DNA from: Bacteroidales bacterium
GTDB taxonomy: Bacteria > Bacteroidota > Bacteroidia > Bacteroidales > WCHB1-69
Length of the DNA: 35,379 nucleotides
Assembly (NCBI GenBank): GCA_017617445.1
Contig: JAFZWE010000039.1
Location: 1 to 35,379 of the forward strand
Direction of reading: 5' to 3'
Positions 25,403 through 33,271 of the stretch are shown piece after piece. Both the position numbers and the translations under genes were made by a program. A model generated the notes under the pieces. The model was given only the letters and a program-made list of their open reading frames with translations, did not search any database and was not told the origin of the DNA. How positions within the stretch are numbered: the stretch's first letter is position 1; each line of letters opens with the position of its first letter.

Positions 25403-26595
25403 GCGGCAACGTGTGGGAGTGGTGCAGCGACTACTACGGGCAGTACCCCTCCGACAAGCAGACCAATCCGACGGGTGCCAAGAAGGGAACCGCCCGCATT
25501 GTACGCGGCGGCTGCTATGCCGCCATCGGACGGCAGTGCCGTGTGGCATCCCGCAAGAGTTTGTATCAAGGAGGCAAGGACTACATGACCGGCTTCCGCC
25601 TTGCCATGGACGATGACCGTGAGGCACGTGCCGCAGCCGCAGCACAGCAGGCCGAGCAGGAGCGTATTGCGGCTGAAAAGGCCGCTGCTGATGCTGCCAA
25701 ACAAGCAGAACAGGATCGCATTGCCGCAGAGAAAAAAGCAGAACAGGATCGGATAGTTGAGGAGAAAAAGGCGGAACAGGATCGTATTGCCGCCGAAAAG
25801 GCTGCCGAGGCCGCTGCCAAACAGGCGGAGCAGGAGCGCATCGCCGCCGAGAAAAAGGCGGAACAGGATCGTATTGCCGCCGAAAAGGCTGCCGAGACCG
25901 CTGCCAAACAAGCAGAACAGGATCGCATTGCCGCAGAGAAAAAAGCAGAACAGGATCGGATAGTTGAGGAGAAAAAGGCGAGGCAGAATCGGATAAACGC
26001 TGAGAAATCTGCCGAACAGCAACAATTGACGGAGGATAGGCGAAATCGTCAGGAGGAGCAGCAACGCAGGGCACAGCACCGCCGCGACTCCATCAACGCC
26101 CTGCCGTGGAACACCTTCTTTACGGTGAACACTGCCATATCGCCTATCCCGCAGTTCTCCTATGGGTTCAAGGTAGGACAGGTGAAGGTGCTCGGCTGGT
26201 ACTTCAGTGCGATGACCAACTTTCACTTCAAGGGTGCATTCAACCCTCTGGAAGAGAATAAATACTACGTACTGACAGGCAAGCAGAGAGCCACCAAGTT
26301 CTCAGCATTGGCCGGATTGGTAGTTCGGCCATGTCAGCCGCTCTCTATCCATATTGGTGCGGGCTTCGGCTACCGTGCCCTCACCCTCGAAACGGAGACG
26401 GGCTGGTACAATCTGCCCAAGCGCACCTACTATGGTGTGGACGCCTCCCTCGGCATCATGCTCCATTTCAAAGGGGTGGCCATCTCCGCCGAAGCGGTCT
26501 ATACCACTTGCGACTTCAACCACAGCGAAATAAAACCCCTGAGCCGATTGGAAGGCAAACTTGGCATAGGCTTCTTCCTTCCAAATAAACGGTGA
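25363..26595 (+). CDS. SUMF1 remainder, coiled-coil repeats and C-terminal barrel-like domain (3' part)
   Basis: This part continues the gene from 24839 in another frame. It holds the end of the SUMF1 domain (MSGNVWEWCSDYYGQYPSD, ARIVRGGCYAAIGRQCRVAS, TGFRLAMDDD). About 150 residues of charged coiled coil follow, built from 11-residue units such as AEQDRIAAEKK, TolA-like in look. The end is a beta-rich domain of about 165 residues (WNTFFTVNTAISPIPQFSYG, LSIHIGAGFGYRALTLETET, closing GKLGIGFFLPNKR) that reads like a small outer-membrane barrel with an aromatic strand end. The two Cys in the SUMF1 end do not align with the catalytic pair of true FGE (GGSYxCxxxYC), so formylglycine formation is unlikely. 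A barrel carrying a periplasm-spanning helix and a globular SUMF1 domain is an inference. Confidence 0.75.
   Translation, partial: GTRQPNELGLYDMSGNVWEWCSDYYGQYPSDKQTNPTGAKKGTARIVRGGCYAAIGRQCRVASRKSLYQGGKDYMTGFRLAMDDDREARAAAAAQQAEQERIAAEKAAADAAKQAEQDRIAAEKKAEQDRIVEEKKAEQDRIAAEKAAEAAAKQAEQERIAAEKKAEQDRIAAEKAAETAAKQAEQDRIAAEKKAEQDRIVEEKKARQNRINAEKSAEQQQLTEDRRNRQEEQQRRAQHRRDSINALPWNTFFTVNTAISPIPQFSYGFKVGQVKVLGWYFSAMTNFHFKGAFNPLEENKYYVLTGKQRATKFSALAGLVVRPCQPLSIHIGAGFGYRALTLETETGWYNLPKRTYYGVDASLGIMLHFKGVAISAEAVYTTCDFNHSEIKPLSRLEGKLGIGFFLPNKR
25693..25980 (+). repeat. In-gene coiled-coil repeats with an exact 81-bp duplication
   Basis: The coiled-coil stretch is built from near-identical 33-bp units. 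An 81-bp block at 25693-25773 recurs without a single change at 25900-25980, 207 bp (69 codons) away and in frame. This indicates recent duplication or gene conversion inside the gene. Confidence 0.85.
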
Positions 26596-26649
26596 TGCGA
26601 TTATGCGAGATGCGATTATTATTGGATGTTGGACTTGAGTCTTAAAAAT

Positions 26650-27525
26650 ATGAAAACAAAAAAGATAACAATGTTATTGGCGGCCCTACTGCTGGTGGCA
26701 GCAGGCTGCGACAAAGACCCTCTGTACACGGAGGGAGACTATCGGTACGAGAATAAGGATTTGACCTATTTGGAGAATATTGACGGTATATTGATCCATT
26801 GGGATGAGCAGGTGACGGAGGAACAGCAGGAGGCCATCCGAGAGGTTGCCGCTTCCTTGGTACGTGTGGAGGGCGGTACATTCCAAATGGGTTCGGACAG
26901 CGAATTCGCCAACGACGACGAGCAGCCCGTGCATGCCGTGACCCTCTCCAGCTACCGTATTGCCAAGTTCACCATTACGCAGAAGCAATGGCGGGCAATT
27001 ATGGGACAGAACGTTACATGGAACGAGAACTACGGGGTTGGCGATAACTATCCCGCCACGAACCTCAACGCGAACGATGTGAAACAGTTCCTTGACAAGG
27101 TGAACCGACTCGGCGAACTCAACCTCCGTCTACCCACCGAAGCGGAGTGGGAGTATGCGGCACGCGGCGGCAAAAGTTCGCACGGCACCCTCTACAGCGG
27201 AAGCGATGACGCCGATGCGGTGGTGTGGCACCAAGGAAATGCCGGCAACCGTCTGCACCCTGTAGGAAGCCTGCAACCCAACGAGTTGGGAGTGTACGAC
27301 ATGAGCGGCAACGTGTGGGAGTGGTGCAGCGACTGGTACGGTGCCTATTCCGCCGAAGCACAGACCAACCCACAGGGTCCCAACAGCGGACAGCGGCGTG
27401 TGGTGCGCGGCGGCAGCTTCTCCTACGAGGCCGCCTTCTCGCGCGTGACACAGCGCAACAGCATACAGCCCAACACACAGTCCTTCGCAGTGGGCTTCCG
27501 TTTGGCGATGGACGAACAAAAATAA
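26650..27525 (+). CDS. SUMF1/FGE-domain lipoprotein
   Basis: The ATG at 26650 begins a lipoprotein signal (MKTKKITMLLAALLLVAAGC, lipidation at Cys20); an in-frame ATG at 26626 would put eight residues before it. The 291-residue product has a short linker and one complete SUMF1 domain: VRVEGGTFQMGSDSEFANDD, YRIAKFTITQKQWRAIMGQN, LRLPTEAEWEYAARGGKSS, NELGVYDMSGNVWEWCSDWY, RRVVRGGSFSYEAAFSRVTQ and ending FAVGFRLAMDEQK. It lacks the catalytic cysteines of true FGE, so it is probably a structural or ligand-binding member. It serves as an intact paralogue with which to place the frameshift in the gene upstream: here the segment reads HPVGSLQPNELGVYDMSG. It lies 54 nt after that gene and 24 nt before the next. 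Confidence 0.85.
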   Translation: MKTKKITMLLAALLLVAAGCDKDPLYTEGDYRYENKDLTYLENIDGILIHWDEQVTEEQQEAIREVAASLVRVEGGTFQMGSDSEFANDDEQPVHAVTLSSYRIAKFTITQKQWRAIMGQNVTWNENYGVGDNYPATNLNANDVKQFLDKVNRLGELNLRLPTEAEWEYAARGGKSSHGTLYSGSDDADAVVWHQGNAGNRLHPVGSLQPNELGVYDMSGNVWEWCSDWYGAYSAEAQTNPQGPNSGQRRVVRGGSFSYEAAFSRVTQRNSIQPNTQSFAVGFRLAMDEQK

Positions 27526-27761
27526 TTCATGGATTTAACAAGAGGAATTATGAAAAAAATATTGAGCATATTGACCTTTATGGTGATGACCGTGACGCTG
27601 TTGGCCCAGACCACCCTCACCTTTGTGGGCAGAGACCGCACGGGCAACGACTACGTGCGGCTGAGCAGCGTGTCGGTGTACGACCTCGACCAATTGTGGC
27701 ACCAGATCATCGAATATCCCGACACCACGCTGGTGCTGTATGTGAATGGCACCGTTGGTGT

Positions 27762-27791
27762 TGCAGAGATGCAAAATTTTGCATCTCTGCA
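27762..27791. repeat. Perfect 30-bp palindrome inside coding sequence
   Basis: The left arm TGCAGAGATGCAAAA is followed directly by its exact reverse complement. It is read in frame as EMQNFASLQ in the FISUMP protein. It shares the AGAGAYG...CRTCTCT layout with the palindrome at 28091-28118. Confidence 0.9.
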
Positions 27792-27900
27792 GATGCAGAA
27801 CAACCCCAACCCGTTCGACGGCGCCACCGATGTGATATTGTGCACCCCGTATGCGGGTGATGTGACGATGGAAATTGCGGATATGAACGGCCATATTGTA

Positions 27901-27961
27901 GACGCACTGCGTGCGTCCGCAATCAGGCACGCACAGCGTCCGTCCGCAATCAGGCACGCAC
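27901..27961. repeat. Hairpin plus 27-bp tandem repeat at the frame break
   Basis: GACGCAC (27901-27907) and GTGCGTC (27911-27917) form a perfect 7-bp hairpin. A longer 14-bp stem with two mismatches pairs 27901-27914 with 27927-27940. The 20-bp core GTCCGCAATCAGGCACGCAC occurs twice with a 27-bp offset (27915 and 27942), read as two QSGTH motifs in the downstream frame. The frameshift of the FISUMP gene must lie between about 27902 and 27955. Confidence 0.8.
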
Positions 27962-30739
27962 CAATTCCGCCTTACCCTGTCCGCCCCCGGCACCTACGTA
28001 TTGACCGCCCGCCAAAACGGCCGGACGGTTTCCGTGAAAATGGTGAATGCGGGTAATGGCGGTGGGGACGGTATTGAATATGTTGGATCCGTAGAGACGA
28101 TGTGCACATCGTCTCTACAATTGAAATCCAACACCCGCGGCGACGGCCATTACCCGTTCCACAATGGCGACAGGATGCGTTACACCGGTTATGCCGTGGT
28201 GGATGATGTGGAAATAGAAAGCGAGACGGTGGAGAAGGCGCAGAACGGCAGCGAGACCATCCCGTTGAAATTCGACGTGGCCCGCCCGGAGGTGGTGACC
28301 AATGGTGCCACCAATGTTGCCGCCACTGCCGCCATGCTGCACGGTGAGGTGACTGCCGACAACAATGCCAATGTGACGGAGAGAGGGTTCTGCTACGGCA
28401 CCGCCCCAAATCCCACGTACAGCAGCAGCCCACGGGTGGAGGCCGGCGACGGCTTGGGGACTTTCGATGCCACCTTAAACGGGTTGGCGGCTGCCACCAC
28501 CTACTACACCCGCGCATACGCCAAGAATGCGGTGGGGGTGAGCTATGGTGCCAACAAGTCCTTCCACACCAACGACACTTTGCCGGTGGTCACCACTGCC
28601 GAACCTTCTAATATTTCCGCCACCACATTCACTTCTGGCGGCGATGTGCTTGTGCTGAACAGCAACAGTCTGACCGCTCGCGGCATTTGCTGGAACACCA
28701 CCGGCGCTCCCACCATTGCCGACAGCCACACCACCCAAAGTGGCGGCTTGGGCAGTTTTACATCCAATGTTACGGGCTTGGAGTGCGGCACCACCTACTA
28801 TGTGCGGGCGTACGCCACCAACAGCGTGGGCACGGCGTATGGCGAGGAGTATAGCGTGACCACCACACAAGAACTGGCACAGGTTGTTACAAGCAATGTG
28901 TCAAGCATTACTGACAACACAGCCGTATGCAGCGGCGAGGTTCCTTACGATGGCTGCAGCGAGGTAACCGCCCGTGGCATATGCTGGAGCACAGAACAAA
29001 ATCCGACCATTGCCGACAGCCACACCACAGACGGCAGCGGTTTGGGAGATTTTACCAGCCAATTGTCTGGATTAAATTATGCCACCACCTACTATGTACG
29101 GGCATACGCCACCAACGGTGTGGGCACGGTATACGGTGTGGAGTTGAGTTTCACAACCCAACCGATTCTGCCGACCGTAACCACAGCTACAGCCACTGAT
29201 ATTACAGCCACCACCTTCACTTGCGGTGGCGATGTAACTAATGATGGTGGTGCAGAAGTTACCGCCCGTGGCATCTGCTGGAGTATCGAGTCAAATCCTA
29301 CCATTGCTGATAGTTACACCACCGATGGTGATGGAACGGGAGATTTCATCAGCAATGTGAATGGACTTTCCTGCGGCACCATCTACTACGTGCGGGCGTA
29401 TGCCACCAATAGCGTGGGTACAGCGTATGGGGAGGTGTATAGTGTGACTACATTGCCACCAACTGTTCCTGATGTAGTACTTTCTTCTGCCAACATATAC
29501 AATGGATTGAATATAGCGACACAGGCAGAAGTGTTAACCGAAAATTGTTCAGCAGTAACCGAACGCGGTGTGTGCTGGAGCACATCCCACAATCCCACTT
29601 TAGAAGACAGCCACACAGTGAATGGAGAGGGTATAGGAGCGTTTAATGACACATTGACCAACTTGGAGATAGCCACCAACTACTATATTCGAGCCTATGC
29701 TACCAACGAGTTAGGGACAGCGTATAGCGAAGAAGCGCAAGTCGTCACACCTGATTATCCTACAGTTACCACTAGCTCTGTTACAAACATCACTGCTGCA
29801 ACCGCTACCTCCGGCGGCAACGTAATCTCTGACGGTGGGGCAACCGTTACGGCAAGAGGTGTTTGTTGGAGCACTGCTCCGAATCCTACAATCGCCGACA
29901 GCCACACCACCGACGGCAACGGTACGGGTAGTTTCACAAGCAGCCTCACGGGACTGACAGCCAATACCACCTACTATGTGCGGGCATACGCCACCAATAG
30001 CGTGGGTACGGCATACGGAAATGAGGTTAGTTTCACCACAGAAGAATCTGCCACGGGCCAGGACGGACAACCCTGTCCGGACGCTGCTACCCTCACCGAC
30101 CGCGACGGCAACACCTACAACACGGTGCTGATAGGCAGCCAGTGTTGGATGAAGGAGAACCTGCGCACAACGAAGTATGCCGACGGCACCTCCATTTCGC
30201 AGGGGAGCAGCACTTCCACCACCACGGCCTACTGGTACTATCCCAACAACGATGCTACCAACAAACCCACTTATGGTTTGCTGTACAACTGGAAGGCGGT
30301 GATGCGCAACTCATCCTCCTCTTCCGCCAACCCCAGCGGAGTGCAGGGTATCTGCCCCACAGGGTGGCATGTACCGAGCGATGCAGAATTTACTCAGCTA
30401 ACTGACTATGTAAGTAGCCAGAGCCAGTACGTGTGCGGAAGCGACAACACCTACATTGCCAAGGCATTGGCGGGCACCACGGGTTGGAGCAGCAGCACCG
30501 GTACCTGTTGCGTAGGCAACACGCCCAGCCAGAACAACTCCACCGGCTTCAGTGCGCTGCCTGCCGGCGCCTACGACGGCAGCTACTACAGATTCGGCAT
30601 CAACGCCTACTTTTGGAGCGCTGCCGAGTACGACAGCTCCAACGCGTGGCTATGCCGCTTGAGCTACAGTACCGCCTACGTCTACCGCGGCAACGGCAGT
30701 AAGACCTACGGTTATTCGGTCCGGTGTTTGCGCGATTAA
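27911..30739 (+). CDS. FISUMP/Fn3-like repeat surface protein, main part (3' of frameshift)
   Basis: This 942-codon frame opens at a GTG (27911) and carries most of the protein begun at 27550. After a beta-rich N-terminal remainder (THQFRLTLSAPGTYVLTARQ, HYPFHNGDRMRYTGYAVVDD) there are six Fn3/Ig-like repeats of about 97 residues, each with TARGICWST-like, PTIADSHTTDG-like and TTYYVRAYATNSVGTAYG-like motifs. The last 230 residues are a FISUMP domain (Fibrobacter succinogenes major paralogous domain, TIGR02145): YNTVLIGSQCWMKENLRTTK, YGLLYNWKAVM, GICPTGWHVPSDAEF, YFWSAAEYDSSNAW, closing GYSVRCLRD. It is a secreted or surface protein of unknown ligand; the repeats probably hold the end domain away from the cell. 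Without the N-terminal signal it would not be exported, so the frameshift should inactivate it unless bypassed. Confidence 0.82.
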   Translation: MRPQSGTHSVRPQSGTHQFRLTLSAPGTYVLTARQNGRTVSVKMVNAGNGGGDGIEYVGSVETMCTSSLQLKSNTRGDGHYPFHNGDRMRYTGYAVVDDVEIESETVEKAQNGSETIPLKFDVARPEVVTNGATNVAATAAMLHGEVTADNNANVTERGFCYGTAPNPTYSSSPRVEAGDGLGTFDATLNGLAAATTYYTRAYAKNAVGVSYGANKSFHTNDTLPVVTTAEPSNISATTFTSGGDVLVLNSNSLTARGICWNTTGAPTIADSHTTQSGGLGSFTSNVTGLECGTTYYVRAYATNSVGTAYGEEYSVTTTQELAQVVTSNVSSITDNTAVCSGEVPYDGCSEVTARGICWSTEQNPTIADSHTTDGSGLGDFTSQLSGLNYATTYYVRAYATNGVGTVYGVELSFTTQPILPTVTTATATDITATTFTCGGDVTNDGGAEVTARGICWSIESNPTIADSYTTDGDGTGDFISNVNGLSCGTIYYVRAYATNSVGTAYGEVYSVTTLPPTVPDVVLSSANIYNGLNIATQAEVLTENCSAVTERGVCWSTSHNPTLEDSHTVNGEGIGAFNDTLTNLEIATNYYIRAYATNELGTAYSEEAQVVTPDYPTVTTSSVTNITAATATSGGNVISDGGATVTARGVCWSTAPNPTIADSHTTDGNGTGSFTSSLTGLTANTTYYVRAYATNSVGTAYGNEVSFTTEESATGQDGQPCPDAATLTDRDGNTYNTVLIGSQCWMKENLRTTKYADGTSISQGSSTSTTTAYWYYPNNDATNKPTYGLLYNWKAVMRNSSSSSANPSGVQGICPTGWHVPSDAEFTQLTDYVSSQSQYVCGSDNTYIAKALAGTTGWSSSTGTCCVGNTPSQNNSTGFSALPAGAYDGSYYRFGINAYFWSAAEYDSSNAWLCRLSYSTAYVYRGNGSKTYGYSVRCLRD
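28091..28118. repeat. Perfect 28-bp palindrome inside coding sequence
   Basis: The left arm GTAGAGACGATGTG is followed directly by its exact reverse complement. It reads in frame as VETMCTSSL between EYVGS and QLKSNTRG. I recall GTAGAGACG-type palindromes as frequent interspersed repeats in Bacteroidota genomes. Confidence 0.9.
28280..30050 (+). repeat. Six tandem Fn3-like coding repeats of about 290 bp
   Basis: Six repeats start near 28286, 28582, 28876, 29170, 29464 and 29758. Each encodes a domain with ARGxCWST and YYVRAYATNxxGT. Repeats 2, 3, 4 and 6 are closest; repeat 5 has diverged most. All are in one frame. Confidence 0.85.
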
Positions 30740-31129
30740 CCGACGCACGAGGCGAGCACAAAGCCAAACTTGTTTGAGCTTTGCCGAGCAAGAAGGAGGA
30801 AAAGACACGAAGTGTCTAAAAAAAAACAGTCTAACTTTTTCCCCTTGCAACGTAAGGAGCGGGGGGAGAAAGTTACCTTAAAAATCCCGCCCAGCGCGCA
30901 AGCGCAGGCGGACTCACTTACCGCGAAGCGGTCGAAATTTTTTAGAAAAACGATTTTTGAAAACCAACAAGCCATTTTCCTCCGTATGCCAGAGTCCTGC
31001 AATCCCACGGGATGCGGGAGCGTGCCTTATCACATGAAATCATATCGGGCAGCCCACTTCCTTTTGAAACTGAAAATGGAGAATTGAAAACTGAAAATTG
31101 TTTATTAAACTGTCAAAATAGAGAAATTT
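30740..31129. other. Intergenic region with several short hairpins
   Basis: No convincing gene lies here. I see GACAC-GAA-GTGTC (30804-30816) followed by an A run, ACCGC-GAA-GCGGT near 30920, GCGC-GCAA-GCGC near 30895, and CAAAGC...GCTTTG near 30759-30782. The last 70 bp carry two near-copies of TTGAAAACTGAAAATTG, a simple AT-rich repeat. The small hairpins with GAA/GCAA loops look like extragenic palindromes rather than a terminator, since no T run follows. Confidence 0.55.
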
Positions 31130-31726
31130 ATGGCAAAGAAGAAAACAAATCCGTGCAGTCAAAGTTCAGGTACAGTACATCCTATGCCACAGAACAACAT
31201 TATTTCTAGCACCCAACTAAGACAACAGATAGAACAAAATTCCCTCACATGTATTGATTCAAAGCCTGGTGTATATCGGTGGTGGTTTCCAGAGGATTTA
31301 GTGAAACAAATATTTGAAGTATTAAGCAATCTAAAACTTCCCCAACATTTTAAGCTGCAAGAAATGAAAATTGATAGAATAGTATACGTGGCATTGTATT
31401 TTGGCATGAGCGGAGATTTAGGGAAACGTATCAGGCAACACGTCAAAGGGCCGTTTAGTAGCTCCACACTGCGCAGAACATTGCGTGCTATTTTGGCACA
31501 TGATGTCAGAAATGGGAAACGTGCTTCAGAAATTGTGAATGATTGCATAAATAAATGTTATTGGCAATGGGATACTACGGTAAATGAAGAGGCTGCTAAG
31601 AAGATAGAAAAGGGAGAACTATGTCAGCAGAACTTCGCCTATCCGCTGAATATCCAAGGTAACCATACTGTACTACCCACTGATTGGCTTACAAATCTTA
31701 AACGATTAAGAAAAACGATGAAATAA
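31130..31726 (+). CDS. GIY-YIG domain protein
   Basis: The protein has 198 residues. The core runs from about residue 44: KPGVYRWWFPEDLV holds the 'GIY' part as GVY, and VYVALYFGMSGDLGKRIRQH holds the 'YIG' part as YFG, followed by the helix with the conserved Arg. SSSTLRRTLRAILAHD is the pattern seen in the small GIY-YIG proteins widespread in Bacteroidota. The superfamily includes homing and restriction-type nucleases and repair enzymes; the usual catalytic Glu is not obvious to me here. An alternative start is the ATG at 31184. The first 20 residues are Lys/Ser-rich and probably disordered. It is followed by a gene of unknown function, possibly a partner. Its AT content is higher than that of the upstream genes, consistent with transfer. 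Confidence 0.68.
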   Translation: MAKKKTNPCSQSSGTVHPMPQNNIISSTQLRQQIEQNSLTCIDSKPGVYRWWFPEDLVKQIFEVLSNLKLPQHFKLQEMKIDRIVYVALYFGMSGDLGKRIRQHVKGPFSSSTLRRTLRAILAHDVRNGKRASEIVNDCINKCYWQWDTTVNEEAAKKIEKGELCQQNFAYPLNIQGNHTVLPTDWLTNLKRLRKTMK

Positions 31727-31870
31727 ATTTTGGCAAACCATTGTCACAGACGAAAATGTGAACACAAAAAGTTCCTTTGTCATATTTTCAGTCATTTGTT
31801 TAATGGCCTTCGCAAACGGCTGAAGGTATGGCAGAAAATTAGTAACATAGAAGGTCTCAATAAATTTGTT

Positions 31871-32344
31871 ATGGCACTATTTTCAAAAAAAAATTTAGCA
31901 AAAGCCCCCAAATGTCTTAAGGATTTGGATATTTGTTTAAGATCAGGCATTGATTTCCTGATAATGGGCGATCCCGGAGATGAACTCATAGTATCTGCCG
32001 AGCTTTTGGGTTACCAAGTGATTCCTGTACAATTATGCAACATCAATCCCGATTTGATAGGTACTCGTGTGATTGTAAATGTATCAGGTGCGCCCTGCGC
32101 AAGTTATCATGTTGCATGGGCTGACCCTATTTTCGACCACCCAAATCAAAAGTTCTTAGTGGTTTTCTATATTGAAGATGCAGATCCACGGGCTATCGAT
32201 GCATTGAAACCCATCATTGAAGATCACGAAATTCAGGGAAAGACCCCAAACAATTTCTTTGTCGGGCTGGTCTGCCGTGAACCCAACAAGATAATACAAT
32301 CCACAATCCTCCCGCTGATAAAGCTGCAGATTGATTGGTGCTAA
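31871..32344 (+). CDS. Unknown protein downstream of the GIY-YIG gene
   Basis: The same frame is open from a TTG at 31730 directly after the GIY-YIG stop. The ATG at 31871 gives a cleaner N-terminus (MALFSKKNLAKAPKCLKDLD) and 157 residues. The sequence is a mixed alpha/beta domain with FLIMGDPGDELIVSAELLGY, RVIVNVSGAPCASYHVAWAD, FLVVFYIEDADPRAIDALKP and a Cys at its end. I do not recognise the family. It could be a partner or immunity-type protein of the upstream gene, but nothing proves that. A hairpin followed by a T run lies 80 bp downstream. Confidence 0.55.
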   Translation: MALFSKKNLAKAPKCLKDLDICLRSGIDFLIMGDPGDELIVSAELLGYQVIPVQLCNINPDLIGTRVIVNVSGAPCASYHVAWADPIFDHPNQKFLVVFYIEDADPRAIDALKPIIEDHEIQGKTPNNFFVGLVCREPNKIIQSTILPLIKLQIDWC

Positions 32345-32424
32345 TTATTCACGGCCTCCTCGGGAATCTCTTCCAGGGCACGAAAAGGCATGTTATCCCA
32401 CCTTGTGCGAAAGACATTTGTGAT

Positions 32425-32453
32425 GGGCCGTTGCATAGTGGCGGCCCTTTTTT
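32425..32453 (+). terminator. GC-rich hairpin with T run, copy 1 of a repeated element
   Basis: GGGCCG (32425-32430) pairs with CGGCCC (32442-32447), followed by six T. This fits an intrinsic terminator for the gene ending at 32344. A near-identical element (27 of 29 bases) lies at 33364-33392. Confidence 0.65.
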
Positions 32454-32559
32454 GTTGGTAGGGGGATGGACGATGTCGTGACAGGGATAAAGGCGCACGG
32501 CCGTGAGTCCCTGCAAACCGCTGAAATACCGCCAGCCTTATGGCCAGTAAAAGTATCAC

Positions 32560-33219
32560 CTAACAGTATGCGTTCCCTTCCTCTTTGTTGATAAAAGCAA
32601 GGATACTGTATAGAGGAACGTTTTCCATCCATCCTTGGTCAACATAGGGTTTCATCGAACCACGCAGTCCCTTGAGATGCTTGTCGGCATGGTCGGTTTT
32701 CACGAACTGCGAGAAGGACTTGCCCTTTACATTTTCCTCTGCCTTCACCTCTATCGGTATAATTCTCCTATCCGTCTGCACCAAGAAATCTATCTCAACC
32801 TTGGAATTGTCTTTGCTGAAATAATATATGTCCAAGTCCCCCATTGTAACTAACTGCTGGAGAACGTAGTTCTCAGTAAATGCACCTTTGAACTCCTCAA
32901 ACACGTTGTTACTGACCAGCATTTGATTGGGCGAGGCTTTCGATAAAGCCCCCAGCAGTCCTACATCAAGCAGATAGAGTTTGAAGGCATTAAAATCCTC
33001 ATAGAAGTTCAAGGGTTGTTGAGGTTCTTTGCAGCGGTGAATTATATATACCAGCCCTGCGTCAACAAGCCATTGGATGGCGTTTTCCAACTCACGGGCG
33101 CGCCCTCCGCTTTTCACCGCCCCATAGATGAACTTCTTGTTTTCCTTCGACAGTTGTGCGGGGATGCTTTTCCAGACCATCCGTATGCGTTCCGTCTCCT
33201 TGCCTGCGTGCTTGGCCAT
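32560..33219 (-). pseudogene. C-terminal part of an AAA-type ATPase with DUF4143, N-terminus missing
   Basis: The 219 residues from the ATG at 33219 (MAKHAGKETERIRMVWKSIP) match the C-terminal DUF4143 part of the two-domain ATPases common in Bacteroidota: RARELENAIQWLVDAGLVY, FKLYLLDVGLLGAL, FKGAFTENYVLQQLV, YYFSKDNSKVEIDFLV and PIEVKAEENVKGKSFSQF (a PD-(D/E)XK-like core). The N-terminal P-loop domain of about 200 residues is absent; the homology starts abruptly at about 33240. The frame is open up to 33375, but that part reads through two direct repeats. A TATTTTTG box lies 18 nt upstream of the ATG, so the remnant could be expressed. It is probably a decayed copy left by recombination. Confidence 0.72.
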
Positions 33220-33236
33220 GCTATTTGTGTATGCTG

Positions 33237-33244
33237 CAAAAATA
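33237..33244 (-). promoter_or_regulatory. Putative -7 box before the truncated ATPase
   Basis: The minus strand reads TATTTTTG, matching TAnnTTTG, 18 nt upstream of the ATG at 33219. Confidence 0.4.
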
Positions 33245-33271
33245 CTGTTTTTTAATGAATTGAGATAGCAT

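Larger units (their letters stand above)
27550..28056 (+). pseudogene. FISUMP/Fn3-like surface protein, 5' part before a frameshift
   Basis: The ATG at 27550 starts a signal peptide (MKKILSILTFMVMTVTLLAQ). The segment TTLTFVGRDRTGNDYVRLSS, then NPFDGATDVILCTPYAGDV and MEIADMNGHIV, looks like the beta-rich N-terminal domain of large Bacteroidota surface proteins. The meaningful sequence ends at about 27900; the frame then reads Arg/Pro-rich nonsense to the stop at 28056. The expected continuation (THQFRLTLSAPGTYVLTARQ) is in the +1 frame from about 27956. The break falls in a block holding a hairpin and a 27-bp tandem repeat. A perfect 30-bp palindrome lies inside this part at 27762-27791. Confidence 0.75.

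Noticed and set aside
25282-26226. A 314-codon frame antisense to the coiled-coil gene
   Set aside because: The hydrophobic repeats are the complement of the Ala/Glu/Lys coiled-coil codons; there is no start context or domain.
24839-27525. Formylglycine-generating enzyme activity for the two SUMF1 proteins
   Set aside because: The catalytic Cys pair of true FGE (GGSYxCxxxYC) is missing in both; only the fold is supported.
28280-30050. Regular repeats that might be taken for a CRISPR array
   Set aside because: The roughly 290-bp units encode Fn3-like domains in one frame; there are no short identical repeats with unique spacers.
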